This document shows, in pieces, positions 1 to 8,289 of a DNA stretch of 64,000 nt. The stretch is from Tamlana carrageenivorans (GTDB lineage Bacteria > Bacteroidota > Bacteroidia > Flavobacteriales > Flavobacteriaceae), in assembly GCF_002893765.1 (NCBI RefSeq), contig NZ_CP025938.1, positions 2,368,501 through 2,432,500 on the forward strand. Reading direction: 5' to 3'. Position numbers and translations under genes: made by a program. The notes under the pieces were generated by a model. The model was not told the DNA's origin, made no database searches, and saw only the letters and a program-made list of their open reading frames with translations. Positions within the stretch are counted from its first letter, which is position 1. Each line of letters opens with the position of its first letter.

Positions 1-279
1 AAGCTCAGGGAATCTCAGTGGTGCCTCTGTGAATCTCTGTGTTTCAACTTAGAAGCTTTGCAATTCAAATACACGGTGTTCGAGCGAAGTCGAGAGCATT
101 ATATCTTAGTTTATACAAAACTTCTCGACTCCGCTCGAAGACCATTAATATAAGCTCGGGGAATCTCAGTGTTTCAACTTTAAGGCTTTCTAACCTTCTA
201 ACTTTATAACAGTCTAACTTCGTATCTTAGTAACTACAATGCTACAAAAACAGATTCCTGGCACCTAAGAACAAAACCT
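1..279. other. Intergenic region with dispersed repeats
   Basis: No gene is visible here. The stretch is made of short repeat families that recur elsewhere in the window: CTCTGTG/CTCAGTG-rich segments near 1-52 and 151-180, related to those at 25.5-25.8 kb, the GAGCGAAGTCGA element at 75-143, and a degenerate run of CTAACTTT-like words near 175-235. It looks like non-coding flavobacterial spacer DNA. The gene that follows starts at 280. Confidence 0.6.
75..143. repeat. Inverted GAGCGAAGTCGA repeat pair
   Basis: A copy at 75-97 (core TTCGAGCGAAGTCGAGA) faces an inverted copy at 120-143 (core TCTCGACTCCGCTCGAA), separated by about 22 nt, so the transcript could fold into a long stem-loop. The same core occurs as two direct copies at 24601-24624 and 24738-24763, and in variant form beside the tRNA tail duplications at 38.35 and 40.0 kb. 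It behaves like a REP-type dispersed palindromic repeat; no mobility gene is attached. Confidence 0.7.
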
Positions 280-1491
280 ATGAAATTTGCTATAATTAAA
301 GAACGTATCATACCACCAGACCCAAGAGTGGTTTTCTCGCCTTCCAAATTAAAGGAAGTGACACGTCGGTTTTCAAAAGCCCAATTTAAAATTGAAGCTT
401 CAAAAGATCGTACCTTCCCAGATGAAGCCTATAAAAGAGAAGGATTTGAAGTGACAGCCGATGTTTCCGACTGTGACGTTTTCATTGGTATCAAGGAAGT
501 GCCTGTGGAAGCGCTTATTCCAAATAAAACCTACATGTTTTTTTCGCATACCATAAAAAAGCAAGCTCATAACCAAAGGCTTTTAAAAGCCATTTTAGAT
601 AAAAACATCACGCTTTACGATCATGAAACACTGGTAGATCGCCATGGTGTTCGCCTTATCGGTTTTGGGAAATACGCAGGTATTGTTGGGGCTTATAATG
701 CGTTTAGAACCTGGGGATTAAAATTTAACTGTTGGGATTTGCTAACAGCGCAACATTTAAATAGTACCGCTGCTTTACAAGAAGAACTTGGCAAACTAAA
801 ATTACCTAGCATTAAAATTTTAGTAACGGGAAATGGGCGCGTCTCCAAAAGCGTCCATATAATGTTGGATGCCATGGGGATTAAAGCAGTTTCTGTTGCC
901 GAATTTTTAAACGGATCTTTTGATGAGCCAGTGTATTGCAAAGTTCATGTGGGTGACTATAACATCCACAAATCAGGAAAGGCCTTTGTGAACGCTGATT
1001 TTTATAAAAACCCACAGGACTATAAGTCTAATTTTATGCGATTTGCTCAGGTGGCCGATTTATTAATTACAGGTCATTTTTATAGTGGAGGGGCTCCTAT
1101 ATTTTACACCCAAGCCGATGTAAAATCACCCCATTTCAATATTAAAGTGGTAGCCGATATTAGTTGCGATGTTAACGGGCCTTTGGCAACAACGCTTCGA
1201 GCTTCAAACATTAATAACCCTATTTATGGTTACGATCCAGAAACTGGAAGTGAAGTGGATTATAGAAAGCAAAACGCCATTGCGGTAATGGCGGTTAGTA
1301 ATTTACCTTGTGAAACCCCTAAAGATGCCAGCCGTGGTTTTGGTGAAGTATTTTCACAAGAAATCATACCAGCCTTTTTTAATAATGATAAAGATGGTAT
1401 TTTGCAGCGGGCAAAAATTACCGAACACGGTACATTAACCCCAAAATTTTCCTATCTGCAAGATTATGTAGATGGTAACGAACCGAATTGA
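280..1491 (+). CDS. Alanine/saccharopine dehydrogenase-like NAD(P)-dependent oxidoreductase
   Basis: A 403-residue cytoplasmic protein. The N-terminal half resembles the alanine dehydrogenase/pyridine nucleotide transhydrogenase N-terminal domain (opening MKFAIIKER, later SHTIKKQ and YDHETLVD). A Rossmann-like segment with ILVTGNGRVSKS lies around residues 180-193, where the usual GxGxxG is altered. The later VADISCDVNGP motif is typical of the saccharopine dehydrogenase (lysine-forming) group. The natural substrate cannot be deduced; it is more likely a Lys1-like or alanine-dehydrogenase-like enzyme than a true transhydrogenase. Its stop overlaps a TTG in the next reading frame, and the following SDR gene probably shares the transcript. 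It looks intact and of normal length. Confidence 0.75.
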   Translation: MKFAIIKERIIPPDPRVVFSPSKLKEVTRRFSKAQFKIEASKDRTFPDEAYKREGFEVTADVSDCDVFIGIKEVPVEALIPNKTYMFFSHTIKKQAHNQRLLKAILDKNITLYDHETLVDRHGVRLIGFGKYAGIVGAYNAFRTWGLKFNCWDLLTAQHLNSTAALQEELGKLKLPSIKILVTGNGRVSKSVHIMLDAMGIKAVSVAEFLNGSFDEPVYCKVHVGDYNIHKSGKAFVNADFYKNPQDYKSNFMRFAQVADLLITGHFYSGGAPIFYTQADVKSPHFNIKVVADISCDVNGPLATTLRASNINNPIYGYDPETGSEVDYRKQNAIAVMAVSNLPCETPKDASRGFGEVFSQEIIPAFFNNDKDGILQRAKITEHGTLTPKFSYLQDYVDGNEPN

Positions 1492-1514
1492 TTACTAAAT
1501 TGAAGAAATTAAGC

Positions 1515-2294
1515 ATGAAAACAGCTTTGGTAACCGGAGCAGCATCCGGATTAGGATATGAACTCACCCTATTATTAGCAAAAGACCACTATAAACTTAT
1601 TTTGGTCGATGTGAATCCTGAAGCATTAGAGCAAGCCAAAACCAACCTGTTAAAAGATTTTGATGTGGAGGTGATCACACTGGTAAAAGATCTAGCCGTT
1701 CCTAATGTATCGGAAGACATTATGAAAACCATTAATTACCAACCCATAGATGTTCTTATAAATAATGCTGGTTTTGGTTTGTTTGGAACCTTTGCTGAAA
1801 CCGATTGGGAGCGTGAGCTCGCCATGCTTCATGTGCATATAATAACCACAACACATTTAACTAAACTGGTATTGGAAGGGATGGTAAAACGCGGTTCTGG
1901 AAAAATTTTAAATATGTCCTCATTGGCAGCCTTTCAGCCCGGACCATTAATGTCTATTTACTATGCTTCCAAAGGATATATGCTGTCGTTTTCTGAAGCT
2001 ATAGCTAACGAATTAAAAGGCACAGGCGTTACGGTAACCGCATTATGCCCTGGGCCAACGCAAACGTCTTTTCAGCAAACCGTTTCAGAAAATACGACCG
2101 ATAACAAAATTAAATTCAATATGGCCTGTGCTAAAAGTGTTGCTGCATATGGCTATAAAGCCATGTTACAAGGAAAAGCTTATGCCATTCCAGGAGGTTT
2201 TAATAAGTTTTTAGCCACTGTTCCTCGATTTATTACCCGAAACGCAGCAGCTAACATTGTTAGAAAAATTCAAACTAAAAACAGAAATAGTTAA
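1515..2294 (+). CDS. Short-chain dehydrogenase/reductase (SDR)
   Basis: A classical SDR oxidoreductase of about 259 residues. The cofactor motif TGAASGLGYE follows the chosen start directly, NNAG appears in LINNAGFGLFG, the catalytic Ser lies in ILNMSSLAAFQP, and the catalytic YxxxK is YYASKGY. An upstream in-frame TTG at 1488 would overlap the preceding stop, but the ATG at 1515 puts the Rossmann motif at the expected distance from the N-terminus and is preferred. The substrate is unknown. It sits 23 nt downstream of the oxidoreductase on the same strand and is likely co-transcribed with it. Confidence 0.85.
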   Translation: MKTALVTGAASGLGYELTLLLAKDHYKLILVDVNPEALEQAKTNLLKDFDVEVITLVKDLAVPNVSEDIMKTINYQPIDVLINNAGFGLFGTFAETDWERELAMLHVHIITTTHLTKLVLEGMVKRGSGKILNMSSLAAFQPGPLMSIYYASKGYMLSFSEAIANELKGTGVTVTALCPGPTQTSFQQTVSENTTDNKIKFNMACAKSVAAYGYKAMLQGKAYAIPGGFNKFLATVPRFITRNAAANIVRKIQTKNRNS

Positions 2295-2439
2295 TATCGT
2301 TTTAACCGAAATTACTGTTGTAAGCGATACTGAAATCTCTGGAAAAATGAAACTTAACAATTAGGAAAATCCTGTTTTAGAGGGAAGTATATTTGAAGGT
2401 GTTTTTTTCGTTGCTATTAGCGATTAACTAAATTATAAA

Positions 2440-2546
2440 ATCACCTTCAAAAGTAATCTTGGACTATAATTTGGGTCTGTTTCGAACTGCTTTTAGCTGT
2501 ATTATTTGCTTTTCTAATATCTGACATATTAAAAATCTTCCTTTTA
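2440..2546 (-). pseudogene. Remnant of a paralogue of the 7423-8274 barrel gene
   Basis: Read on the minus strand, this stretch resembles the 3' end of the barrel gene at 7423-8274. The segment 2494-2546 matches 7491-7544 at roughly 70 percent by eye, and the conceptual peptide NMSDIRKANNTAKSSS resembles NMPDIRTTSNTAESAS in the intact protein. No start or full domain remains and the frame is interrupted. It is best read as a decayed fragment of a duplicated gene. A protein-level comparison would settle it. Confidence 0.4.
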
Positions 2547-2926
2547 GTTGGGTATTGATTTTTTACACTTAAAATCAATACATAAAACAGTTAATATGCC
2601 TAGCGTATAAGCAACTAAATCGGAAATATTAAATGTGCTGCCTAATATAATTTTTATAAGTGATTGTCTTGTAAATTAAGGGTTTGTAAGATATTGATGA
2701 GTTGTAGGAATTCTATAAAAAATGCAAATACTAATACAGAAACGGCTATTTTAAAGTCATATCCCCTTATAAAACTTTTAAAAAAGTAATACAGTAAAAT
2801 AACAACTAAATAGTCGCCAAATGTGTGGCGTATAAATCCTGTTTTTATAAAGGTTGCGATTCCTACTTCTATTAAAAATAGGAGTATGGTGATTATGGTA
2901 TATGTTTTATTAAGGCTAAATGACAT
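2544..2926 (-). pseudogene. DUF2809 membrane protein gene, frameshifted
   Basis: The open frame at 2654-2926 encodes the first 90 residues of a DUF2809-family membrane protein (GDYLVVILLYYFFKSF, then FAFFIEFLQ) and ends after LNLQDNHL. Shifting by one base near 2665 continues as SLIKIILGSTFNISDLVAYTLGI and further to a stop at 2544-2546, which is the expected C-terminal part of this family and restores a typical length of about 127 residues. One base therefore appears to be missing. Either the gene is newly dead or the base was lost in sequencing. Function of the family is unknown; four hydrophobic segments are expected. Confidence 0.8.
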
Positions 2927-2943
2927 GAGAATAAGTTGTTTTT

Positions 2944-3237
2944 TTAATATTTAACGGTTATTACATTGTAAAAGTAATAGCATGCGATTGGGATATTTAG
3001 AAGTATAATTCCACATGTTTTTAATAATTCTACGCGGTGTTTATTATTTGCTATTACTGCTATCAGGTTTATGATAAATACCATTAAGTTAAATGGTATA
3101 GCTATTAAAACATATTGAAATCTGATGTCTTCCATGAGGTTTGAATTGTCAAAATATAGGAACAAGGAAAGTATTGTTGTCCCTATGATAAAACTTAAAA
3201 TGGCTGTGGTTTTTCCTTAGTATATGAGGTTTTTCAT
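2944..3237 (-). pseudogene. Small membrane protein gene with a nonsense codon
   Basis: The open frame 2944-3165 gives a 73-residue hydrophobic protein of no recognised family. The same frame extends upstream to an ATG at 3235-3237 (MKNLIY) followed by a TAA at 3217-3219 and then GKTTAILSFIIGTTILSLF, which reads as a natural first membrane helix. The full gene would therefore be about 98 codons with codon 7 turned into a stop. Reinitiation at an internal start could still give a shortened product. It lies 17 nt upstream of the broken DUF2809 gene. Confidence 0.6.
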
Positions 3238-3388
3238 TGGGAGTTACTGTTTGCGTTAATGATTGTAGCGGCATCCTTTTTTGTGCTTAGTTTAGAATTT
3301 TAAATTATTTCGAACTTAGATCAGGGGCACTTATTTGATGTGTTACTGAAACAAGTTCGGCACAAGAAAGATATAGCGAAAAGCATGA

Positions 3389-3408
3389 CCCCCGATTTTT
3401 CTCGGGGG
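3389..3408. other. GC-rich hairpin downstream of creD
   Basis: CCCCCGA at 3389-3395 pairs with TCGGGGG at 3402-3408 around a 6-nt loop. It lies 16 nt beyond the creD stop codon on the minus strand. No T-run follows on that strand, so it could be a transcript-end stabiliser or a repeat rather than a proper intrinsic terminator. Confidence 0.4.
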
Positions 3409-3753
3409 TAACGCCCAAATTGATCATCCGTTATTCCAATCAATGCGTCTTGAAACGTACATAATACTTGCTAAAATTAGGAATAGACTAATGCTTCCTA
3501 CAAGTAATGCGTAGTTTTCTAACTGAATGATAACATATATAAAGGTGTATAAAGCTGCTAAACTAACACTTATGAACAATGGAAACTTATATGTTTTTAA
3601 AATGGATTTAGCATATAATGTGATGAGTACGATTACTGAAGTGCCGGCGATTAGGTAGGCTTTTAAAAAGTTGCTGTGTTCTGATATGGAGACTAATAAT
3701 GTGTAGAACATGGTTAATGAAACGCCTATCATTAAATATTGAAAGGGATGTAT

Positions 3754-3764
3754 ATTTATTTTAC
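3754..3764. repeat. IS4 copy 1 target-site duplication, left
   Basis: ATTTATTTTAC directly precedes the IS end and is repeated exactly at 5149-5159 after the other end. Eleven base pairs is in the range produced by IS4-family transposases, and the pair marks a simple insertion into creD. Confidence 0.9.
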
Positions 3765-5148
3765 ATTAGTGTCCGATAAAAGATTTAAAAAGCGGGATTT
3801 CCAAGATAGGATTTCCCGCTTATTTTGTATCTTGAAGTTATCACACATCCAAGATATGAATAAAAGTAAAAACTTTAGCGGACACCCCATAATCAAACAG
3901 GTATTAAATTTCATTTTGCCCAAAGATGTTCATCGGACAGCCAAAAAGCACAACAGCGATCGCTATACCAAAAAGTTTACCACCTATGAGCATTTGGCCA
4001 CTATGGTATTTACCGTGATCAGTGGCTGTAGCTCACTTCGTGAGGTTTCCAGTATTATGCTTGCCTGCGAGGGAAAGATCAACCATCTAGGACTCACGGA
4101 CTTTCCAAAACGCAGTACCTTGTCAGATGCTAACAGGAGAAGAAGCTCTGAAGTATTTGCCGATATTTATCATTTACTCTACAAACGTTACCATCGCTTT
4201 TTATCGGACAGCAGACCCTTAGAACCTGCAGTGAAGAACCTTAAAATCGTTGATTCCTCGACCATCCCCCTATTTAGTGACATTCTTAAAGGTGTAGGAA
4301 GGAACCCGCTCAACGGCAAAAAGAAAGGAGGTATCAAGATGCATACTATGATAAACGCCATGGAAGACGTTCCTTGTCTGATTAAGTTTTCAAGCGCGGC
4401 CACGCACGACCACACCTTTTTAAAAGACCTGGAACTCAAGAAGGGCTCTTATGTGGTTTTTGACAAAGGGTATGTGGATTATGAGCAATACCAAAAATGG
4501 ACACTGGAAGATGTTTACTTTGTGACTCGGCAAAAGGACAATGCTCGCTATACAAGCCTTGAAGAGTTTGATATCTCCAATAAAGTGGACGATGCTGTCT
4601 TAAAGGACGAAAAAATAGGGCTTACGGACAAAAACGGCAATGCTTTTTCCCTGAGGAGAATCGCTTTTTGGCACGAAAAGCACCAAAAAGTTTATGAGTT
4701 CATCACTAATAATTATGATCTTGATGCAGACAAAATAGCCGACATCTATAAAAATAGGTGGCAGATTGAGACGATGTTCAAGCGGCTTAAACAGAACTTT
4801 CCGCTAAAGTATTTTTTGGGAGACAATCAAAATGCCATCGAAATACAAATCTGGGTCAGTTTGATAATCCAGCTCATTATGCTTGTGATCCAAAGAAAAG
4901 CCCAAAGAAACTGGGCTTATTCCAATATGATGTCCGTCATACGATACCATTTGATGACATATATCGATTTGTTCAAATTCCTGAAAAACCCAGAAGCTAA
5001 TTGGGAAGAGATTACAACCAAAAACATTGGGCAATTAAGCCTTTTTGACCCATAAGGAGGTTCTGTTTTCAAAATAAAGAGTGCGATCAATAAAAAAGGC
5101 CAACACCAAAGCTTTTTTAGCTAATTCTGTTTTTTATCGGACAACAAT
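3765..5148 (+). mobile_element. IS4-family insertion sequence, copy 1 (1384 bp)
   Basis: Ends were set by comparing this copy with the second copy at 60427-61810: the two agree throughout and diverge at both edges. The terminal inverted repeats are ATTAGTGTCCGATAAAA and, from the other end, ATTGTTGTCCGATAAAA (15 of 17 match). An 11-bp target duplication flanks it. A strong hairpin (GCGGGA at about 3791 with TCCCGC at about 3814) lies between the left end and the transposase start and could block read-through transcription into the transposase. It interrupts creD. Both copies are in the same orientation. Confidence 0.93.
3856..5055 (+). CDS. IS4-family transposase (DUF4372 + DDE)
   Basis: A 399-residue transposase. 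The N-terminal part (FSGHPIIKQVLNFI, then TTYEHLATMVFTVISGCSSLREV) is the DUF4372-type DNA-binding region. The DDE core follows with D in KIVDSSTIPLFSD, D in VVFDKGYVDYEQY and the IS4-type Y-(2)-R-(3)-E-(6)-K motif in YKNRWQIETMFKRLK. The start ATG at 3856 was chosen because the longer open frame begins outside the element. The product appears complete and could be active; it is identical in sequence to the copy at 60518-61717. Confidence 0.93.
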   Translation: MNKSKNFSGHPIIKQVLNFILPKDVHRTAKKHNSDRYTKKFTTYEHLATMVFTVISGCSSLREVSSIMLACEGKINHLGLTDFPKRSTLSDANRRRSSEVFADIYHLLYKRYHRFLSDSRPLEPAVKNLKIVDSSTIPLFSDILKGVGRNPLNGKKKGGIKMHTMINAMEDVPCLIKFSSAATHDHTFLKDLELKKGSYVVFDKGYVDYEQYQKWTLEDVYFVTRQKDNARYTSLEEFDISNKVDDAVLKDEKIGLTDKNGNAFSLRRIAFWHEKHQKVYEFITNNYDLDADKIADIYKNRWQIETMFKRLKQNFPLKYFLGDNQNAIEIQIWVSLIIQLIMLVIQRKAQRNWAYSNMMSVIRYHLMTYIDLFKFLKNPEANWEEITTKNIGQLSLFDP

Positions 5149-5159
5149 ATTTATTTTAC
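5149..5159. repeat. IS4 copy 1 target-site duplication, right
   Basis: Exact repeat of the 11 bases at 3754-3764, abutting the right end of the element. It carries the interrupted creD codons and shows that copy 1 arrived by ordinary transposition. Confidence 0.9.
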
Positions 5160-6243
5160 TTAAGGTTTGTATTAAAAAGAATATCAAAAAGGTTAGCCCA
5201 ATAACTAGAAAACCATATTTAGCAGAGCGTTCACTTTTTTGATATTCATCAACCATAACCATAAACTTAGTGCCAAAGGCAAATTGTTTTAAATTTGGGA
5301 TATTTTTTAAATGCTGTTGTGAAAATGCTCGGTTTATATGTAGTACTTTCCAGTGGGCCTTAAAGCCATCTTTAGAAATTTGTTTGGTTTCATCGTTAGG
5401 GAGGTAGTTACCTATAAAACTGGGATCGGCCCAGTTGGAAACCATTTGCATTTGTGTTGTTTTTCCAATAGGAATGAGTTGTATTTGTTTACTACCATTA
5501 AAAGTTATGGAAAAACTAAATTCTGTATTGTTATTCTGTAAATAATTTTCTTGATTTATAAAATTTGATTCTAAAACGTCTAAATCGGTGTTTTTTCTGT
5601 CGTTTAGATTGGTTTCAAAGTTGTAGGTTTTGTTATTAAATTTTAATTGTATTTCGCTTTTTATGCCTTTTAAGTTGGAGGTTTCAATAATAACAGAAGC
5701 TTTATTCCAAATAATATCTTCGGGCTTAATGCCTTTAGACTCTAAATTAATAGGTGTATAATGCCCTGTAAAGTCCATTTTTGACGTAAAAACTGCCGAT
5801 TCTAAATTACCGCGATTTAATGTTTTTGAATTTACGTTAACGGAAGTATTAAGTTTTTCAGGGAAAATATAAGCGTGTTTTATATGGGTTTGTGTTTCTT
5901 TTAAGTAGGTGCTTGTGATGTCATTGTATGTTTTAGATTCGGTGTAACTTTTATATGGGATTTTAAGAATAGGACCATACACCAAAACGTTGTTTCCTCA
6001 TTTTTCGTTGATTTCATTAACCACATCTTTTTGTCTGTAGGCTCTTTCTTCTATTAAATTTTTGATATACGAAAGGGGAATTAATAGAATTATAACAAGG
6101 AAGCCTACCATAAGCATTCTTGCTGTAGTTGAATATTTTAACCAATTTCCAAATTTGTTGTTTTGAGATGTGTTTTCGGGTGTTTTCATAATTATATAAT
6201 ATAAAGTACTTTGAAATTAAAAGTAAGTTGATAAATTTTTTTG

Positions 6244-6537
6244 TTATTGTTTATTTATTAATTTTTCAAGCGCTTCTATATGTTTTTTAAATGCCATACT
6301 GCCTAGTTCGGTGGTAGAGTAGCGGGTGTTTGGCTTTCTGCCAATAAATTGTTTTTCCACTTTTATATAATCTGCTTTTTCTAAAGCTTTGGTATGACTT
6401 GCTAGATTACCATCTGTGGCTTCTAATAATTCTTTCAGCATATTAAAATCGGCATACTCATTAACCATTAAAATAGACATGATGCCCAATCTAATTCTAT
6501 GATCGAATACTTTATTAATGTTGGTTATAATGCTCAT
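6244..6537 (-). CDS. Winged-helix transcriptional regulator (HTH_34-like)
   Basis: A 97-residue single-domain winged helix-turn-helix protein (DHRIRLGIMSILMVNEYADFNMLKELLEATDGNLASHTKALEKADYI), resembling the HTH_34/ArsR-like regulators that commonly sit directly upstream of creD in Flavobacteriaceae. No metal-binding cysteines are present, so a metal sensor role is unlikely. It is 54 nt upstream of the broken creD and probably controlled the block from 7213 down to creD. With creD lost, its remaining targets are unclear. Length and motifs look intact. Confidence 0.8.
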   Translation of the reverse strand: MSIITNINKVFDHRIRLGIMSILMVNEYADFNMLKELLEATDGNLASHTKALEKADYIKVEKQFIGRKPNTRYSTTELGSMAFKKHIEALEKLINKQ

Positions 6538-6604
6538 TTTTATGTTTTCAGTCTGAAAATAAGGTGTTTACTGCTAGGTTTCGTGTTCTGGGCTTTATAT
6601 GAAT

Positions 6605-7213
6605 TTAATTTTTATCATATTTAAAATGCATCCATGTGCCGTAAATTATATGGGCTACTCCGAAACCTAAAATCCACAACCAGAAACCATAGCCTGGTAA
6701 TAGAGCTGCTATTAGGCCTAATATTATTTCGGTATATCCTAAATATCTAATATTTCCAAAACTATATTTTGAGGCATTAATTAGTGCTAAACCATAAAAA
6801 ATTAGCATGAGTGCACCTGTATGCCCGTATTTTCCTTGCCCTAAAATAATTAAAATATAAAATCCGCCTGCTAATAATGGAATTATAAAGTTTATGATTA
6901 ATCTTTTTGAGGTAGTATCCCAGATTTTTGCACCGTTTCTTTTTGCTTTTTTGGTAGTAAGATAAATTCCTGTGATGATACTTAAAAAAGCAATTAAGAA
7001 TAAATCAAGCATGGCCAAAGTAAATATTCTCCCATCAAGAATTAAGTAGTCACTTCCTGAATTGTCAACTAACCAATACGCGATTGCGCCACCAATTAAA
7101 GCGTAAATACCAGCCATGATACCTGATAAACCACTTAGTGAAATAAAGCGAGAAGACTTATTCATTAAGTCTTTAATCTCATTGATGTTTTTTAGATAAT
7201 CTTTTGATTCCAT
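6605..7213 (-). CDS. Conserved multi-pass membrane protein
   Basis: A 202-residue protein with a short soluble N-terminus (MESKDYLKNINEIKDLMNKSSRF) followed by about six hydrophobic segments (SLSGLSGIMAGIYALIGGAIAYW, FTLAMLDLFLIAFLSIITGIYL, LIINFIIPLLAGGFYILIILG and others). The longer open frame starts at 7318, but the ATG at 7211-7213 gives the natural N-terminus. It precedes the HTH regulator by 67 nt on the same strand and probably forms the head of the regulator-creD operon. No enzymatic motif is visible, and I cannot assign a function. Confidence 0.7.
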   Translation of the reverse strand: MESKDYLKNINEIKDLMNKSSRFISLSGLSGIMAGIYALIGGAIAYWLVDNSGSDYLILDGRIFTLAMLDLFLIAFLSIITGIYLTTKKAKRNGAKIWDTTSKRLIINFIIPLLAGGFYILIILGQGKYGHTGALMLIFYGLALINASKYSFGNIRYLGYTEIILGLIAALLPGYGFWLWILGFGVAHIIYGTWMHFKYDKN

Positions 7214-7422
7214 ATTAAAGTGCTTTGAATTGCAAAGTAAATAAAATGTTTTGATATAAATATTATTATTTTTTAATAAGTTAGTAAAAATGGAGTGTGT
7301 ATTCTGTAAACACCTCAAATATAGTATTTTAAAGGGTTTTAAAGAAGGGTATTATGTGAATTAGTTGAAATTTTGAAATCTGTTATAAAAGGAAGTTCTC
7401 TAAACTTGATTGTTTTTCTTAA

Positions 7423-8274
7423 CTAGATTCTAAAAATTCCCCCAAAAACAATTACGCGCTGTAAGTAAAAGAAGTGCTGTGAGGCACTTTCGGCTGTGTT
7501 GCTTGTGGTTCTTATATCCGGCATATTAATAAAACCACCTTTTAAATCCAATTGCATAAAAAAGTATTTAAAAAATGTGAGGTTAAGTCCGGCGTGGGCC
7601 GAAAACCCGTAACCTGCTACATGAAATTCATCATAGCGCTCCTTTTTTAGTAAAGTAGTATTGGTTTTAGGATATAAGGCGCCTCCAGCTAAACCTTCTG
7701 TGATATTAATTTGAAATTTATCGGTGTTTCTTATGTTAAAAAGTTTAGAAATATCGTCATATCTAGCAAATTCAGCATAAACATAATTTAAACCGTTGGT
7801 GTGTTCAAATTTTAAAAAGTCTTCAGAAACAAAAACAACTTCATTGTTATATGTGCCATTAAATGCACTTCCTAGCTCGGTGTCTGGTAAGTAGATATAA
7901 CCATCAATAGTGCGCGTTCTATTTCGGTCCATTACATATTTCATATGATCTACACCTATTGATACGGTGTAATTATCAGAAATAAAATAACCAACTTTAG
8001 CGTTGGTTTGTGGAATAGTTAAACGGGTTGGATTTATATAATCGATGTGCCAACCTTTAGGCTTGTCTTTAGCCGTAACATCCTTTATAGTGAAGTTGTA
8101 ATTTTTACCTTTAAAAGAAATATCCGATTTGGAAAATGATTCTCGATTTCCTCCCCAGCTAAAAAATATTTTTCCCTTATTAGAGGCTGTGTATTTAATA
8201 GGCTTGGTATCTTGGCCAAATATGTGCAATGAAAGTACTAAGAAGGCAAGGCCTAATAAGGGTTTATATGTCAT
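7423..8274 (-). CDS. Outer membrane beta-barrel protein, unknown function
   Basis: A 283-residue protein with a signal peptide (MTYKPLLGLAFLVLSLHIFGQ) and alternating aromatic-rich strands ending in RVIVFGGIFRI, a terminal aromatic pattern usual for outer-membrane barrels. It starts 15 nt after the kdsA stop codon on the same strand, so the two are likely co-transcribed, which suggests an envelope role. A decayed relative of its 3' end seems to lie at 2440-2546. I do not recognise a named family. Confidence 0.65.
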   Translation of the reverse strand: MTYKPLLGLAFLVLSLHIFGQDTKPIKYTASNKGKIFFSWGGNRESFSKSDISFKGKNYNFTIKDVTAKDKPKGWHIDYINPTRLTIPQTNAKVGYFISDNYTVSIGVDHMKYVMDRNRTRTIDGYIYLPDTELGSAFNGTYNNEVVFVSEDFLKFEHTNGLNYVYAEFARYDDISKLFNIRNTDKFQINITEGLAGGALYPKTNTTLLKKERYDEFHVAGYGFSAHAGLNLTFFKYFFMQLDLKGGFINMPDIRTTSNTAESASQHFFYLQRVIVFGGIFRI

Positions 8275-8289
8275 GTAAAGTTTGTGAAG

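Larger units (their letters stand above)
3424..6189 (-). pseudogene. creD: creD, inner membrane protein gene, interrupted by IS4 and a stop codon
   Basis: Three pieces form one CreD protein: 5998-6189 (cytoplasmic N-terminus and first membrane helix), 5149-5997 (large periplasmic domain and second helix) and 3424-3764 (C-terminal helices). TGA at 5998-6000 stands where the frame otherwise continues as K-(W)-GNNVLVYGPILKIP, so a Trp codon probably became a stop. The IS4 element 3765-5148 with an 11-bp duplication splits the gene at SKIN; removing it and one duplication restores SKINIHPFQYLMIGVSLT exactly in frame. CreD family proteins are envelope stress-related membrane proteins. The gene follows the HTH regulator at 6244-6537, the usual flavobacterial order. 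It is almost certainly non-functional. Confidence 0.92.

Noticed and set aside
2295..2440. Coding-looking peptide IVLTEITVVSDTEISGKMKLNN on the plus strand
   Set aside because: Too short, no start, no neighbours that would complete a domain; may be a remnant but cannot be supported.
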